Below are positions 40,522-48,305 of a stretch of 64,000 bases of DNA, piece after piece; position 1 is the first letter of the stretch; the number at the start of each line of letters is the position of its first letter. Source of the DNA: CBDCRK01 sp965220955 (GTDB taxonomy: Bacteria > Desulfobacterota > Binatia > Bin18 > CBDCRK01); the NCBI GenBank assembly GCA_965220955.1, contig CBDCRK010000023.1:1-64000 (forward strand), read 5' to 3'. Made by a program: the position numbers and the translations under genes. The notes under the pieces are model-generated. The model did not search any database. It saw only the letters and a program-made list of their open reading frames with translations, and had not been told where the DNA came from.

Positions 40522-41625
40522 CTAGCCAATGCCGTACAGGGCCGAGCAGTTCTCGGCAGTGACCTTGTGTGTCTCGGCCTCAGGCACACCGGCAAAATCG
40601 CGGGCAATCACCTCCCGTGAGCGCGGCCAGGTTGAATCAGAGTGCGGAAAGTCTGAGGCCCACATGAGGTTATCAACCCCAATAAATTCACGATTCAGCA
40701 CGCCGATACGGTCATCCTGGAAGGTAGCGTGGACCTGGCGCTTGAAATAGAAGCTTGGCGGCTCGGGGATCACAGTAGTCTTTTCCAGGTAACGGTACTT
40801 CTCGTAGGCATGGTCCATGCGTTGCAGATAGTGACCAATCCAGCCGATATCGTTCTCAGCCGAAACGATCTGTAGGCGCGAGAATCTTTCAAGCACCCCG
40901 CCGAAGATCAGGTCAGTAAGCGAGCGCTCGATAGCATGGGGCAAGCAGGGATAGCTTTTCATCACACTGGAACCAATGCCCATGCCCTTGCGACCAGTGA
41001 GAATATGTAAAGAAAGGGACATGGCCGCATCCTGGGCCGCAGCCCACAGAGGATTCCAGACTAGGTTGTCATAGGGCTGATCATCTGGTGGTACACCCCA
41101 GATCAAGCCACCCTTAAGTCCCATTTTGGCACAACGTTCCACCTCATGCACCGCCTCCTGAACATCATCCATAGGAATGAGAGCAATACCGGCAAAGCGG
41201 CGTGGATCATGGCTACAGAAGTCTGCCAACCAATCATTGTAAGCACGAAAGCTGGCCGCACGCAGTTCTCCATCCTCGATACCATAGAGCGTCATGCCCA
41301 GGCTGGTGTAGAGCACCTCGCCCTCAACACTATCAATGTCCTGGTCCTTGACCCGTTCTACTGGGTCCCAGGCGCCGGGTCGTACCCCAGGATATCCCCT
41401 AGACATCTTGTCCGAGTATTCTTTGGGATCAACCCCGGCCACCGCGAATGCGGACACCGGAAGCGGTTGGAGCCCCTCGCAGACAAAGAAGTCACCTTTA
41501 ACCCCGTCTACCTCTTTCTTGATATGCGGAGCACGGTCACGAAAGCGCGAGTCCATACGCGCAGTCCACAGGTCAGCAGGTTCGACAACATGCGAATCAG
41601 CTGAAAGAACTTTAGTTGTGCTCAT
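40522..41625 (-). CDS. Amidohydrolase family 2 (ACMSD-like) protein, copy 2
   Basis: A 367-residue paralogue of the gene at 37188. ADSHVVEPADLW is the first metal motif, SLHILTGRKGMG the second, VSAENDIGWIGHYLQRMDHA the third, and MWASDFPHSDSTWPRS the last. The first residues (MSTTKVLSADSHV) and the end (SALYGIG) match copy 1 closely. Both copies may act on the same or related substrates. ATG has AAGGAGG upstream. The CYTH gene follows. Confidence 0.88.
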   Translation of the reverse strand: MSTTKVLSADSHVVEPADLWTARMDSRFRDRAPHIKKEVDGVKGDFFVCEGLQPLPVSAFAVAGVDPKEYSDKMSRGYPGVRPGAWDPVERVKDQDIDSVEGEVLYTSLGMTLYGIEDGELRAASFRAYNDWLADFCSHDPRRFAGIALIPMDDVQEAVHEVERCAKMGLKGGLIWGVPPDDQPYDNLVWNPLWAAAQDAAMSLSLHILTGRKGMGIGSSVMKSYPCLPHAIERSLTDLIFGGVLERFSRLQIVSAENDIGWIGHYLQRMDHAYEKYRYLEKTTVIPEPPSFYFKRQVHATFQDDRIGVLNREFIGVDNLMWASDFPHSDSTWPRSREVIARDFAGVPEAETHKVTAENCSALYGIG

Positions 41626-41745
41626 AGCTTCCTCCTTACTAAGCTTACTAAGAGTTAAGACTTATTAAGAACTAGTTAAGACTTCCCTGCGACTCTAACG
41701 TCGGACGGGTAGGAGGTCAAGGTTTTCCTCAAGAGCGATGCTTTG

Positions 41746-41775
41746 TTGACATAGAGTGGAACCAAGGAGTAAAGT
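41746..41775 (+). promoter_or_regulatory. Sigma-70 promoter of the LLM/acyl-CoA dehydrogenase unit
   Basis: TTGACA (41746-41751) and TAAAGT (41770-41775) with an 18-nt spacer lie about 55 nt before the LLM start codon. Confidence 0.4.
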
Positions 41776-41828
41776 CCGAGCAAAGTGCCTTATGGCGTAG
41801 TGAGTCCTATATCGATAAGGAGGAATCT

Positions 41829-42716
41829 ATGAGGTTTGGTATGATGCTCCCCACTCTCGGGCCCTTAGCCACCGGACCGGGTGCAATGAACGCACTCTTG
41901 ACTATTGCCCAGAAGGCCGAAGCTCTAGGTTTTGAGTCGCTTTGGGTACCGGACCATGTTGTCATACCCGCCGACATCAAATCACGTTACCCCTATAATG
42001 ACACCGGCCGATTCCCTATGTCGCCAGAGTTAGCCCTCTTCGAACCGCTCCCAACCCTAGGCTATCTGGCTGGAATCACCAAACGGGTACGTCTGGGTAC
42101 TTGGGTATTGGTTCTGCCTCACCGCAACCCCATTGTTACTGCCAAGATGTATTCTACCTTGGACGTGCTATCGGGTGGGCGTATGATCCTGGGTGCTGGC
42201 ATTGGCTGGATGGAGGAAGAAATCAGCCTTCTGGGAGCACCATTCAACAGGCGTGGTGCCCTGAGCGATGAATATCTGCGGGTAATGAAAGAGCTATGGA
42301 CAAATCCTAGCCCCAGCTTCGAAGGAAAATTCTGCAGCTTTAAAGATATCAAGTTCGAGCCCAAGCCAGTGCAAAAACCTTTGCCCATCTGGATCGGTGG
42401 CCATTCGGCACGGGCAATGCGCCGGGTTGTCGAGTTTGGCGATGGCTGGCTGGCCGTACCCAAAAATTTTGCCACATTTCAAGAGAGTTACGAAGAGTTG
42501 AAGAGTGCTGCTGCCAAGGCAGGCCGAGACCCTAAGAGTATCTCAGTCATGGTAGGGCCGGCTTATGTCTCCTCGGTAGAATCTCTTGTTGAGGAGATGA
42601 AAAAGTATACAGATCTGGGCTTTGAATCGTTCTTTGCCCCGCTGCCCTTCTTTAGTACGGACCTAGACGGAGCATTGAAGCTTATGGATGAGTTTGCCAA
42701 GAAGGTAGGGATGTAG
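41829..42716 (+). CDS. LLM-class F420-dependent oxidoreductase
   Basis: A 295-residue luciferase-like TIM barrel. MRFGMMLPTLGPL, LGFESLWVPDHVVIP, RVRLGTWVLVLPHRNPIVTA, and LGAGIGWMEEEISLLGAPFN give the core. IWIGGHSARAMRRVVEFGDG completes the binding part. It likely uses F420 with a small substrate. ATG at 41829 follows AAGGAGG. It heads a rightward row with two acyl-CoA dehydrogenase-like genes and may act upon the same compound. Confidence 0.88.
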   Translation: MRFGMMLPTLGPLATGPGAMNALLTIAQKAEALGFESLWVPDHVVIPADIKSRYPYNDTGRFPMSPELALFEPLPTLGYLAGITKRVRLGTWVLVLPHRNPIVTAKMYSTLDVLSGGRMILGAGIGWMEEEISLLGAPFNRRGALSDEYLRVMKELWTNPSPSFEGKFCSFKDIKFEPKPVQKPLPIWIGGHSARAMRRVVEFGDGWLAVPKNFATFQESYEELKSAAAKAGRDPKSISVMVGPAYVSSVESLVEEMKKYTDLGFESFFAPLPFFSTDLDGALKLMDEFAKKVGM

Positions 42717-42797
42717 ATCGGCAATGGTGGGCTATTGCTTGTCTCCTCTAGTGTTCGCGGAAAGCTGACCACTTATAGAGACACAAAGGGGGGAACT

Positions 42798-43994
42798 ATG
42801 AACATGAATCAGTTCCATACTGAGCGTGAGCAACGCTTTATTGAGCTGGCGGCAACGTTGGCAGATGAGTTTGTCCAACGTACTGCCCAGCACGACGAAG
42901 AAGCTTCTTTTCCCTACGAGAACTATGCTCGCCTACGGGAGAGTGACTATACCATTATGACCATTCCCGAAGAGCTGGGCGGAGGAGGAGCAAGCATCCT
43001 TGAGCGGATGAAAGCCCAGGAGCGTCTGGCTCAGGGTTGTGGCGCCACGGCATTGGCCATCAACATGCATTTTAATGCTATCGGTCTACTGGTTGATCTT
43101 TGGCGCAAGTTCAAAGACCCCAAAGTCGAAGCTAAGCTGCGGGATCTCGCCAGTAGCCGGCTGATCACCGGCGGTTCGGCTTCCGAGCCTGACAATGCTA
43201 TCCCCGTCTTACGACCCCGGGCTACAGCCAAGCGGGTGGCTGAGGGCTGGCAGGTGACTGGCCGCAAGATTTTCGGCACCCAGAGCATAGCTCTGGACCT
43301 CTACTTCAGTGAAGCCACCTGGGAGGACGGCCCCGAGGGTGAGACCATTATAACCTTTGTTATCCCTCCTGATACGCCCGGCCTTGTCTTCAAGGATGAC
43401 TGGCACACCATGGGGATGCGCGCCACTGCTTCAAGGAGCACGGAGCTAAAAGATGCCTTTATACCGGAGTCAGCGGTAATGCTTCAGCGTTCGACGTTTA
43501 CCCGCGGTGGCATCACGGACCTTTTTGTCAGGGCACCGTTTACTATTGGGTCAGTGTATATAGGGATTGCCATTGCCGCCCGTAATTTTGTGGTGGACTT
43601 CATGCGTGAGCGCCCGCGCTTTCCCTTAAAAAAACCTATGAGCCACCTTCCCAGCGTCTATAATAAAGTAGGAGAAATGGACGTGCTGATCGAAAGTGCC
43701 CGCGCTGTGACGTGGAAAGCTGCAGCCGAGGCCGACCTTGAGGAGCCTCACAGCTGGGTACGCAAAAGCGTGGCCGCAAGAATGGTAGCTATGGAGAACT
43801 CGGCGCAGGTGGTGGACCTGGCGCTACGGGCTGTAGGCGGAGCGTCTTATTTCAAACGCTTGCCCCTTGAGCGTTACTACCGGGATGTACGGGCAGGACT
43901 GTTTCACCCTCTGGACAGTGACGAGACCCTGGAGCTACTAGGTAAAAGTGCTTTTGGCATTCCCATGATGGATGAGGACGCCATATGGGCGTGA
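42798..43994 (+). CDS. Acyl-CoA dehydrogenase-like flavoprotein, copy 1
   Basis: A 398-residue acyl-CoA dehydrogenase-fold flavoprotein. GCGATALAINMHFNAIG, GGSASEPDNAIP, GRKIFGTQSIALDLYF and MGMRATASRSTELKDAFIPE mark the FAD domain. The C-terminal helical region ends YRDVRAGLFHPLDSDETLEL. The usual catalytic Glu segment of acyl-CoA dehydrogenases is not evident; the pattern is nearer to flavin monooxygenase-like members such as DszC/SfnC. ATG at 42798 follows GGGGGGAACT. The second copy follows 181 nt downstream. Confidence 0.85.
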   Translation: MNMNQFHTEREQRFIELAATLADEFVQRTAQHDEEASFPYENYARLRESDYTIMTIPEELGGGGASILERMKAQERLAQGCGATALAINMHFNAIGLLVDLWRKFKDPKVEAKLRDLASSRLITGGSASEPDNAIPVLRPRATAKRVAEGWQVTGRKIFGTQSIALDLYFSEATWEDGPEGETIITFVIPPDTPGLVFKDDWHTMGMRATASRSTELKDAFIPESAVMLQRSTFTRGGITDLFVRAPFTIGSVYIGIAIAARNFVVDFMRERPRFPLKKPMSHLPSVYNKVGEMDVLIESARAVTWKAAAEADLEEPHSWVRKSVAARMVAMENSAQVVDLALRAVGGASYFKRLPLERYYRDVRAGLFHPLDSDETLELLGKSAFGIPMMDEDAIWA

Positions 43995-44175
43995 GCGGTA
44001 AGAGCAGAAAAATCAAGAGAATCACAAGTAGGTTAACGAAGGAATAAAGCAATGAGGCCATCGAAACCATGGGCATTGATTGGGTGGCCATAGCATAACG
44101 TCAGCATAAGGCAATGATGGAAGACTTGGTGTAGGCGCTACAGAGCCAAGGCAGAAAGACACAAAGGGGGGAACT

Positions 44176-45387
44176 ATGAACATGAATCAGTTCCATACTG
44201 AGCGTGAACAACGGCTTATTGACTTGGCGGCAACGTTGGCAGACGACTTTGCTCAGCGCACCGCTCAGCACGACGAGGAAGGTTCTTTCCCTTACGAAAA
44301 CTATGCCCGTATGAGGGAGAGCGGCTATACCATTATGACCATTCCCGAAGAGCTAGGCGGGGGAGGAGCAAACATCCTGCAGCGGGTCAAAGCCCAGGAA
44401 CGCCTGGCTCAGGGCTGTGGCGCTACGGCATTGGCCATCAACATGCATCTCAATGTTGTCGGTCTGGTGGTTGATATGTGGCGCAAGTTTAAAGATCCTA
44501 AGGCAGAAGCCCTCTTGAGAAAGATTGCCAGTGGCCGGCTCATTGTTGGGGGTTCGGGTTCTGAGCCTGACAATGCTCTCCCTGTTCTCAAACCCCGGGC
44601 CAGAGCTGAGCGAGTCAATGGAGGCTGGCGAGTCAGCGGCCGTAAGATCTTCGGTACCCAGAGTATTGCCCTTGACCTCTATTTCACCGAGGCCACCTGC
44701 GAAAAAGGCTCTTCAGATGAGTCCCAGGGAGATACCATTATCACCTTTCTCATTCCCCCTGGCGAAACACCCGGGCTCATCTTCAAATACGACTGGAACA
44801 CTATGGGCATGCGGGCCACCGCCTCCATGAGTAGCGAGCTAAAGGATGCCTTTGTACCAGAATCAGCCGTGTTCCTTGAACGTCCGACCTTTACCCGGGG
44901 TGATATTATAAACACGTTCTTAAGAGCTCCGTTTACTATAGGCTCGGTGTATATTGGTATTGCTATTGCCGCCCGTAATTTTGTGGTGGACTTTATGCGT
45001 GAGCGTCCACGCTTTCCTTTAAAGAAACCGATGAGCCATCTCCCCAGCGTTTATAATAAAGTAGGAGAGATGGACGTGCTGATCGAAAGCGCTCGTGCCG
45101 TGATGTGGAAAGCTGCAGCCGAGGCTGACCTTGAGGAGCCCCGTACTTGGGGACGTAAAAGCACAGCCGCAAGGATGGTAGCCATGGAGAACTCGACACG
45201 GGTAGTGGATCTGGCGCTGCGAGCTGTAGGCGGAGCGTCTTATTTCAAACGCTTGCCGCTGGAACAATACTATCGAGATATGCGAGCAGGGCTCTTTCAC
45301 CCCCCTGACAGTGACGAAACCTTGGAACTACTGGGCAAAAGCGCTTTTGACCTCCCGGTAATGGATGATGATGCCATCTGGGGGTAA
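44176..45387 (+). CDS. Acyl-CoA dehydrogenase-like flavoprotein, copy 2
   Basis: A 403-residue near-duplicate of the preceding gene. The first 13 residues (MNMNQFHTEREQR) are identical and the 3' half is nearly so. The largest difference is a 5-residue gain at FTEATCEKGSSDESQG. Even the leader AGACACAAAGGGGGGAACT is the same. FERPTFTRGDII and YYRDMRAGLFHPPDSDETLE show the same family end. Both probably serve related substrates; an identical leader suggests similar expression. Confidence 0.85.
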   Translation: MNMNQFHTEREQRLIDLAATLADDFAQRTAQHDEEGSFPYENYARMRESGYTIMTIPEELGGGGANILQRVKAQERLAQGCGATALAINMHLNVVGLVVDMWRKFKDPKAEALLRKIASGRLIVGGSGSEPDNALPVLKPRARAERVNGGWRVSGRKIFGTQSIALDLYFTEATCEKGSSDESQGDTIITFLIPPGETPGLIFKYDWNTMGMRATASMSSELKDAFVPESAVFLERPTFTRGDIINTFLRAPFTIGSVYIGIAIAARNFVVDFMRERPRFPLKKPMSHLPSVYNKVGEMDVLIESARAVMWKAAAEADLEEPRTWGRKSTAARMVAMENSTRVVDLALRAVGGASYFKRLPLEQYYRDMRAGLFHPPDSDETLELLGKSAFDLPVMDDDAIWG

Positions 45388-45534
45388 GATCTTTTGAGTA
45401 GCCAGCAAAGCCGAAGCGTTGCTCGCTGCTATGTCTTGAGCATAGCTGGTATGTCTGCATAAATGGCAGGGAGGGAGAGCCCGTCACCCGGCAGTCCCAT
45501 ATTGAGCCATCACCTTCCAGTTAGCGAAAAGGAT

Positions 45535-45837
45535 TCAAGAGGGCAATACTGCAGTCGGCAAAATCGCCGACATGGAGTGACCAGCGTGTAATGTTCTTCC
45601 TGGCGTAGCTGGCGGAGCTCGGCAAAAGACGTCGGCTAAGGAAGATTCGTTCTGCTGTTTCTGCCAGGCTTGAAATTTCTCAAACGTTGCGGCATCCACT
45701 ACGGCTGCTACCAGCCGGCCCCGGTTCAAGATTTGCTGGGGTCCTTTGTTAGCAGCACGCAAGACTTCCGAGAACTTTTGCTTTGCTTCCGCTGCTCCAT
45801 GGCATAAACATTTATCCTGGATAAACAATATAGTCAT
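45535..45837 (-). pseudogene. Phd/YefM-like antitoxin, frameshifted
   Basis: EAKQKFSEVLRAANKGPQQI and GRLVAAVVDAATFEKFQAWQ are typical of Phd/YefM antitoxins. After SLADVF the frame is lost at a T run (coding strand), but the next frame continues AELRQLRQEEHYTLVTP, the expected C-terminal toxin-binding helix. The N-terminus (TILFIQDKCLCHGA) also looks altered. No toxin gene is adjacent. It is a solitary decayed antitoxin. Confidence 0.5.
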
Positions 45838-45894
45838 ATAAGATAGGGAATCGGGGTTTAAACCCTTCACCCCTACCCTCCTGCTTTCAGGGCA

Positions 45895-45929
45895 TAAGGG
45901 CAGGTTTAACCCGCCCTTACATTTTTTTT
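45895..45929 (+). terminator. Rho-independent terminator
   Basis: TAAGGGC (45895-45901) pairs with GCCCTTA (45913-45919), a short inner stem extends it, and ACATTTTTTTT follows on the plus strand. It could end read-through from the tandem flavoprotein genes. Confidence 0.6.
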
Positions 45930-45975
45930 AAGGAGAGAGGCCAAGGTGGGGAGGCATCGTCGATAACGTGTCCGG

Positions 45976-46461
45976 CTATGCCGGAACCATCTCGTCGAGC
46001 TGGATGATAATCCCATCCGGATCCTGGACAAAGGCACTCCGAATTGTGCCCTCCTTGGTCTTTGCCAAGGTATGCGGCGGAGCGGCAAATGTCACTCCTT
46101 TGCTCTTGAGATCATTATACACCGTGTCTAGCCCGTTGACCCAGAATCCTACATGCGAGATACCAATCTGGTCCACCTTAATGCTGGTGCCGGTGGGCGG
46201 CGTGTCAAGCGGTGCAAGCAAGACAACGATAGGCGCGCCCTCACCCATGCCATAAGGCGCTGCGTTGTCTTTGGCATAGCGTAAGGTGGCAAAGTGAAAC
46301 TTCCGATTCTCTATCTCGTAAATCCCTTGCTGATGCTCACCACCTTCTATCTCAGTTCCCTCCTGGGAAAGCTCAAATCCCAGCAAGTCACGATAAAAGT
46401 GCAACGAGCGATCAAAATCCTGCACACACAGGGCCACATGAGACATACCTTTGGGGGTCAT
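45976..46461 (-). CDS. VOC-family (glyoxalase-like) protein
   Basis: A 161-residue VOC protein. SHVALCVQDFDRSLHFYRDL begins module one and GISHVGFWVNGLDTVYNDLK module two. RSAFVQDPDGIIIQLDEMVP carries the last metal-ligand Glu/Asp. It may be an isomerase, lyase or dioxygenase. ATG at 46461 follows AAAGGAGG. No operon partner is obvious. Confidence 0.85.
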   Translation of the reverse strand: MTPKGMSHVALCVQDFDRSLHFYRDLLGFELSQEGTEIEGGEHQQGIYEIENRKFHFATLRYAKDNAAPYGMGEGAPIVVLLAPLDTPPTGTSIKVDQIGISHVGFWVNGLDTVYNDLKSKGVTFAAPPHTLAKTKEGTIRSAFVQDPDGIIIQLDEMVPA

Positions 46462-46560
46462 AACACTCCTCCTTTTTGATGGTTAAACTACTTCGGAGGT
46501 TACCCTAGAAGAAGAAGAGAAGTCAATCCTGAGAAGAAAGCTGTCAGCTGAACGCTTACA

Positions 46561-47745
46561 TTATGGGTCCCTAGTCACCACCAGGCCGCTACCACGCAGC
46601 ATGGGCGAACCGTCAATGGCGCAAACCGCAGCAGCATCAGGGATTTGACGCCGACCCGCACGTCCGGTCACCTGAAACACGGCCTCAGCAATGTGCCCCA
46701 TGCCGTGGAGCCGCCCCTCACTGAGGCTCCCACCAAAGGTGTTAACCGGCAGCTCGCCTTCCAGGGCAATGCGGCCGTCTTGGATAAAGGCGTATGCTTC
46801 GCCCTGCGGGCAAAAACCAGCCGCCTCAAGCCAGTAGAGTGTAGAGGGGCTAAAGCCATCGTAAAGCTCCGCAGCATTCATATCTTGCGGTCCCAGCCCT
46901 GAGGATGACCAGAGCTTGCTTGCCAACGATCCACCGCAAGCCATATAGTCGTCAAGCGCATAATGGAACAAAGTACGCCTGCGGCTGGTGTTCTGGCCGT
47001 AACCTGCCACATACGCTGGCGGGTTGCGTAGATCCCGTGCCCGCTCCGCGGTTGTTAGGACCAAAGCCACACAGCCCTCTACCGGAATATCACAATCAAA
47101 CAGGCAAAGCGGCTCGGCAATCCACCGTGCCGAAAAATAATCCTCACGAGTCATTGGCTTGGTATAAAAAAACGCCTTTGGATTCAGGTTGGCATTACGG
47201 CGGCTGTTGACTACAAAAGTGGTCAGATGCTCACGCGTGGCTTCGTACTTGTGCATGTATCGCTGCCAGGCCATGGCATGCCACTGGAAGATACTGGTAC
47301 ATCCATAGGGGGCCATAAACTGCGCCTCACCACTGGCTCGCGTGCCAGACCAAGCGCCATAGCGGCCGCGGGGTTGGTGAAGCGCCCGCCAGACAAGCAC
47401 ATAATTGCACGCGCCCGCAAGCAACGCGTGGACGGCCTCAATCACCGGGCTGGCAATCATACCGGCCTCGATCTGGGCATACCAACGGATATCTGGTGCC
47501 AAGGGGAGATGGTTAATAATATACACCACGCTTACAATGTCTTCGCCGTCCCGGCTACCAGCGCCAAGAAATGGAGCATCAGGATAGGTAGTAAGCCCAT
47601 CTATTTGCTCCGGCTGAACACCCGCGTCAGCAATAGCAGCCTGGCACGCATCCAGAGCCAACATACCCAGGGGCTTGTTGGCGTTACGTGTAAGCTCAGA
47701 ATAGCCAACGCCACCAATGGCGGTCTTGCCTTTTCCTGACCACAT
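46561..47745 (-). CDS. Thiolase-like (SCP-X/Ltp2-type) protein
   Basis: A 394-residue thiolase-fold protein of the lipid-transfer/acetyl-CoA acetyltransferase-like group. AIGGVGYSELTRNANKPLGM, ALDACQAAIADAGVQPEQID, then ELYDGFSPSTLYWLEAAGFC and VNTFGGSLSEGRLHGMGHIA mark the family. A classical thiolase nucleophile Cys is not in the usual place, as in Ltp2, the steroid side-chain aldolase that works with a DUF35 protein. The DUF35 gene lies 20 nt upstream on the same strand, so the pair likely forms a retro-aldolase or acyl-transfer complex. ATG at 47745. Confidence 0.85.
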   Translation of the reverse strand: MWSGKGKTAIGGVGYSELTRNANKPLGMLALDACQAAIADAGVQPEQIDGLTTYPDAPFLGAGSRDGEDIVSVVYIINHLPLAPDIRWYAQIEAGMIASPVIEAVHALLAGACNYVLVWRALHQPRGRYGAWSGTRASGEAQFMAPYGCTSIFQWHAMAWQRYMHKYEATREHLTTFVVNSRRNANLNPKAFFYTKPMTREDYFSARWIAEPLCLFDCDIPVEGCVALVLTTAERARDLRNPPAYVAGYGQNTSRRRTLFHYALDDYMACGGSLASKLWSSSGLGPQDMNAAELYDGFSPSTLYWLEAAGFCPQGEAYAFIQDGRIALEGELPVNTFGGSLSEGRLHGMGHIAEAVFQVTGRAGRRQIPDAAAVCAIDGSPMLRGSGLVVTRDP

Positions 47746-47765
47746 AATATTCCTCTTATATCTCC

Positions 47766-48182
47766 TTAAACCGGCCGAAACTTCGGCAATGTAACATCAG
47801 CGTCCATATCTTCAAAATATACCTCAACTGCTCTACCCATTTGAATCTTGTCCAGGTCAGAAAATGGAAGATTGGAGACCACGAATAGTAGCGGCTGTTC
47901 TTCAAGCTCCACCAGGATATTGATGTAAGGAATCTCGTCTTCAAAGCCGGCAATGTTGGGTTGGTGCATAATAGTGAAGGTGTAGATTGTGCCTCGGCCG
48001 CTCACCGGCTCGAACCGGAGCTGCTGCGACTGGCAGGCATCGCAAGCTGGTCGGGGTGGGTGATTAAAGCAACCGCAGTCCTGACAGCGCTGGATAACTA
48101 GCCGATGTTGCTTAGCGGCTTCCCAAAACGGCTGGGAGAGGTTGTCGACGGCCGGAAGTGGTTTTCTCTGAAGATCTGGCAC
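47766..48182 (-). CDS. DUF35 OB-fold zinc-ribbon protein, partner of the thiolase-like gene
   Basis: A 138-residue DUF35 protein. SQPFWEAAKQHRLVIQRCQD leads to the zinc ribbon CQDCGCFNHPPRPACDACQS, which has all four Cys of the site (C-x-x-C and C-x-x-C). An OB fold follows (VSGRGTIYTFTIMHQPNIAG; MGRAVEVYFEDMD). It is immediately upstream of the thiolase-like gene and matches ChsH2-DUF35 or Ltp2-partner proteins. Unlike the DUF35 gene at 15579-15986, its zinc site looks complete. Confidence 0.9.
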   Translation of the reverse strand: MPDLQRKPLPAVDNLSQPFWEAAKQHRLVIQRCQDCGCFNHPPRPACDACQSQQLRFEPVSGRGTIYTFTIMHQPNIAGFEDEIPYINILVELEEQPLLFVVSNLPFSDLDKIQMGRAVEVYFEDMDADVTLPKFRPV

Positions 48183-48305
48183 AATGGCCTCCTAGGATTT
48201 TCTTGTTACAAATGCCCCTTTCTGCTCTTATCCATCTGCTTGTCAGATGTCAAATTCTTTTTTTAACTCTCACCACAGCCCCTCTCTGAGGTTTTGCAAC
48301 CAACT

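Noticed and set aside
43852..44175. A separate small gene between the tandem flavoprotein genes
   Set aside because: The gap holds only short frames without ribosome-binding sites; the common leader AGACACAAAGGGGGG explains its right end.
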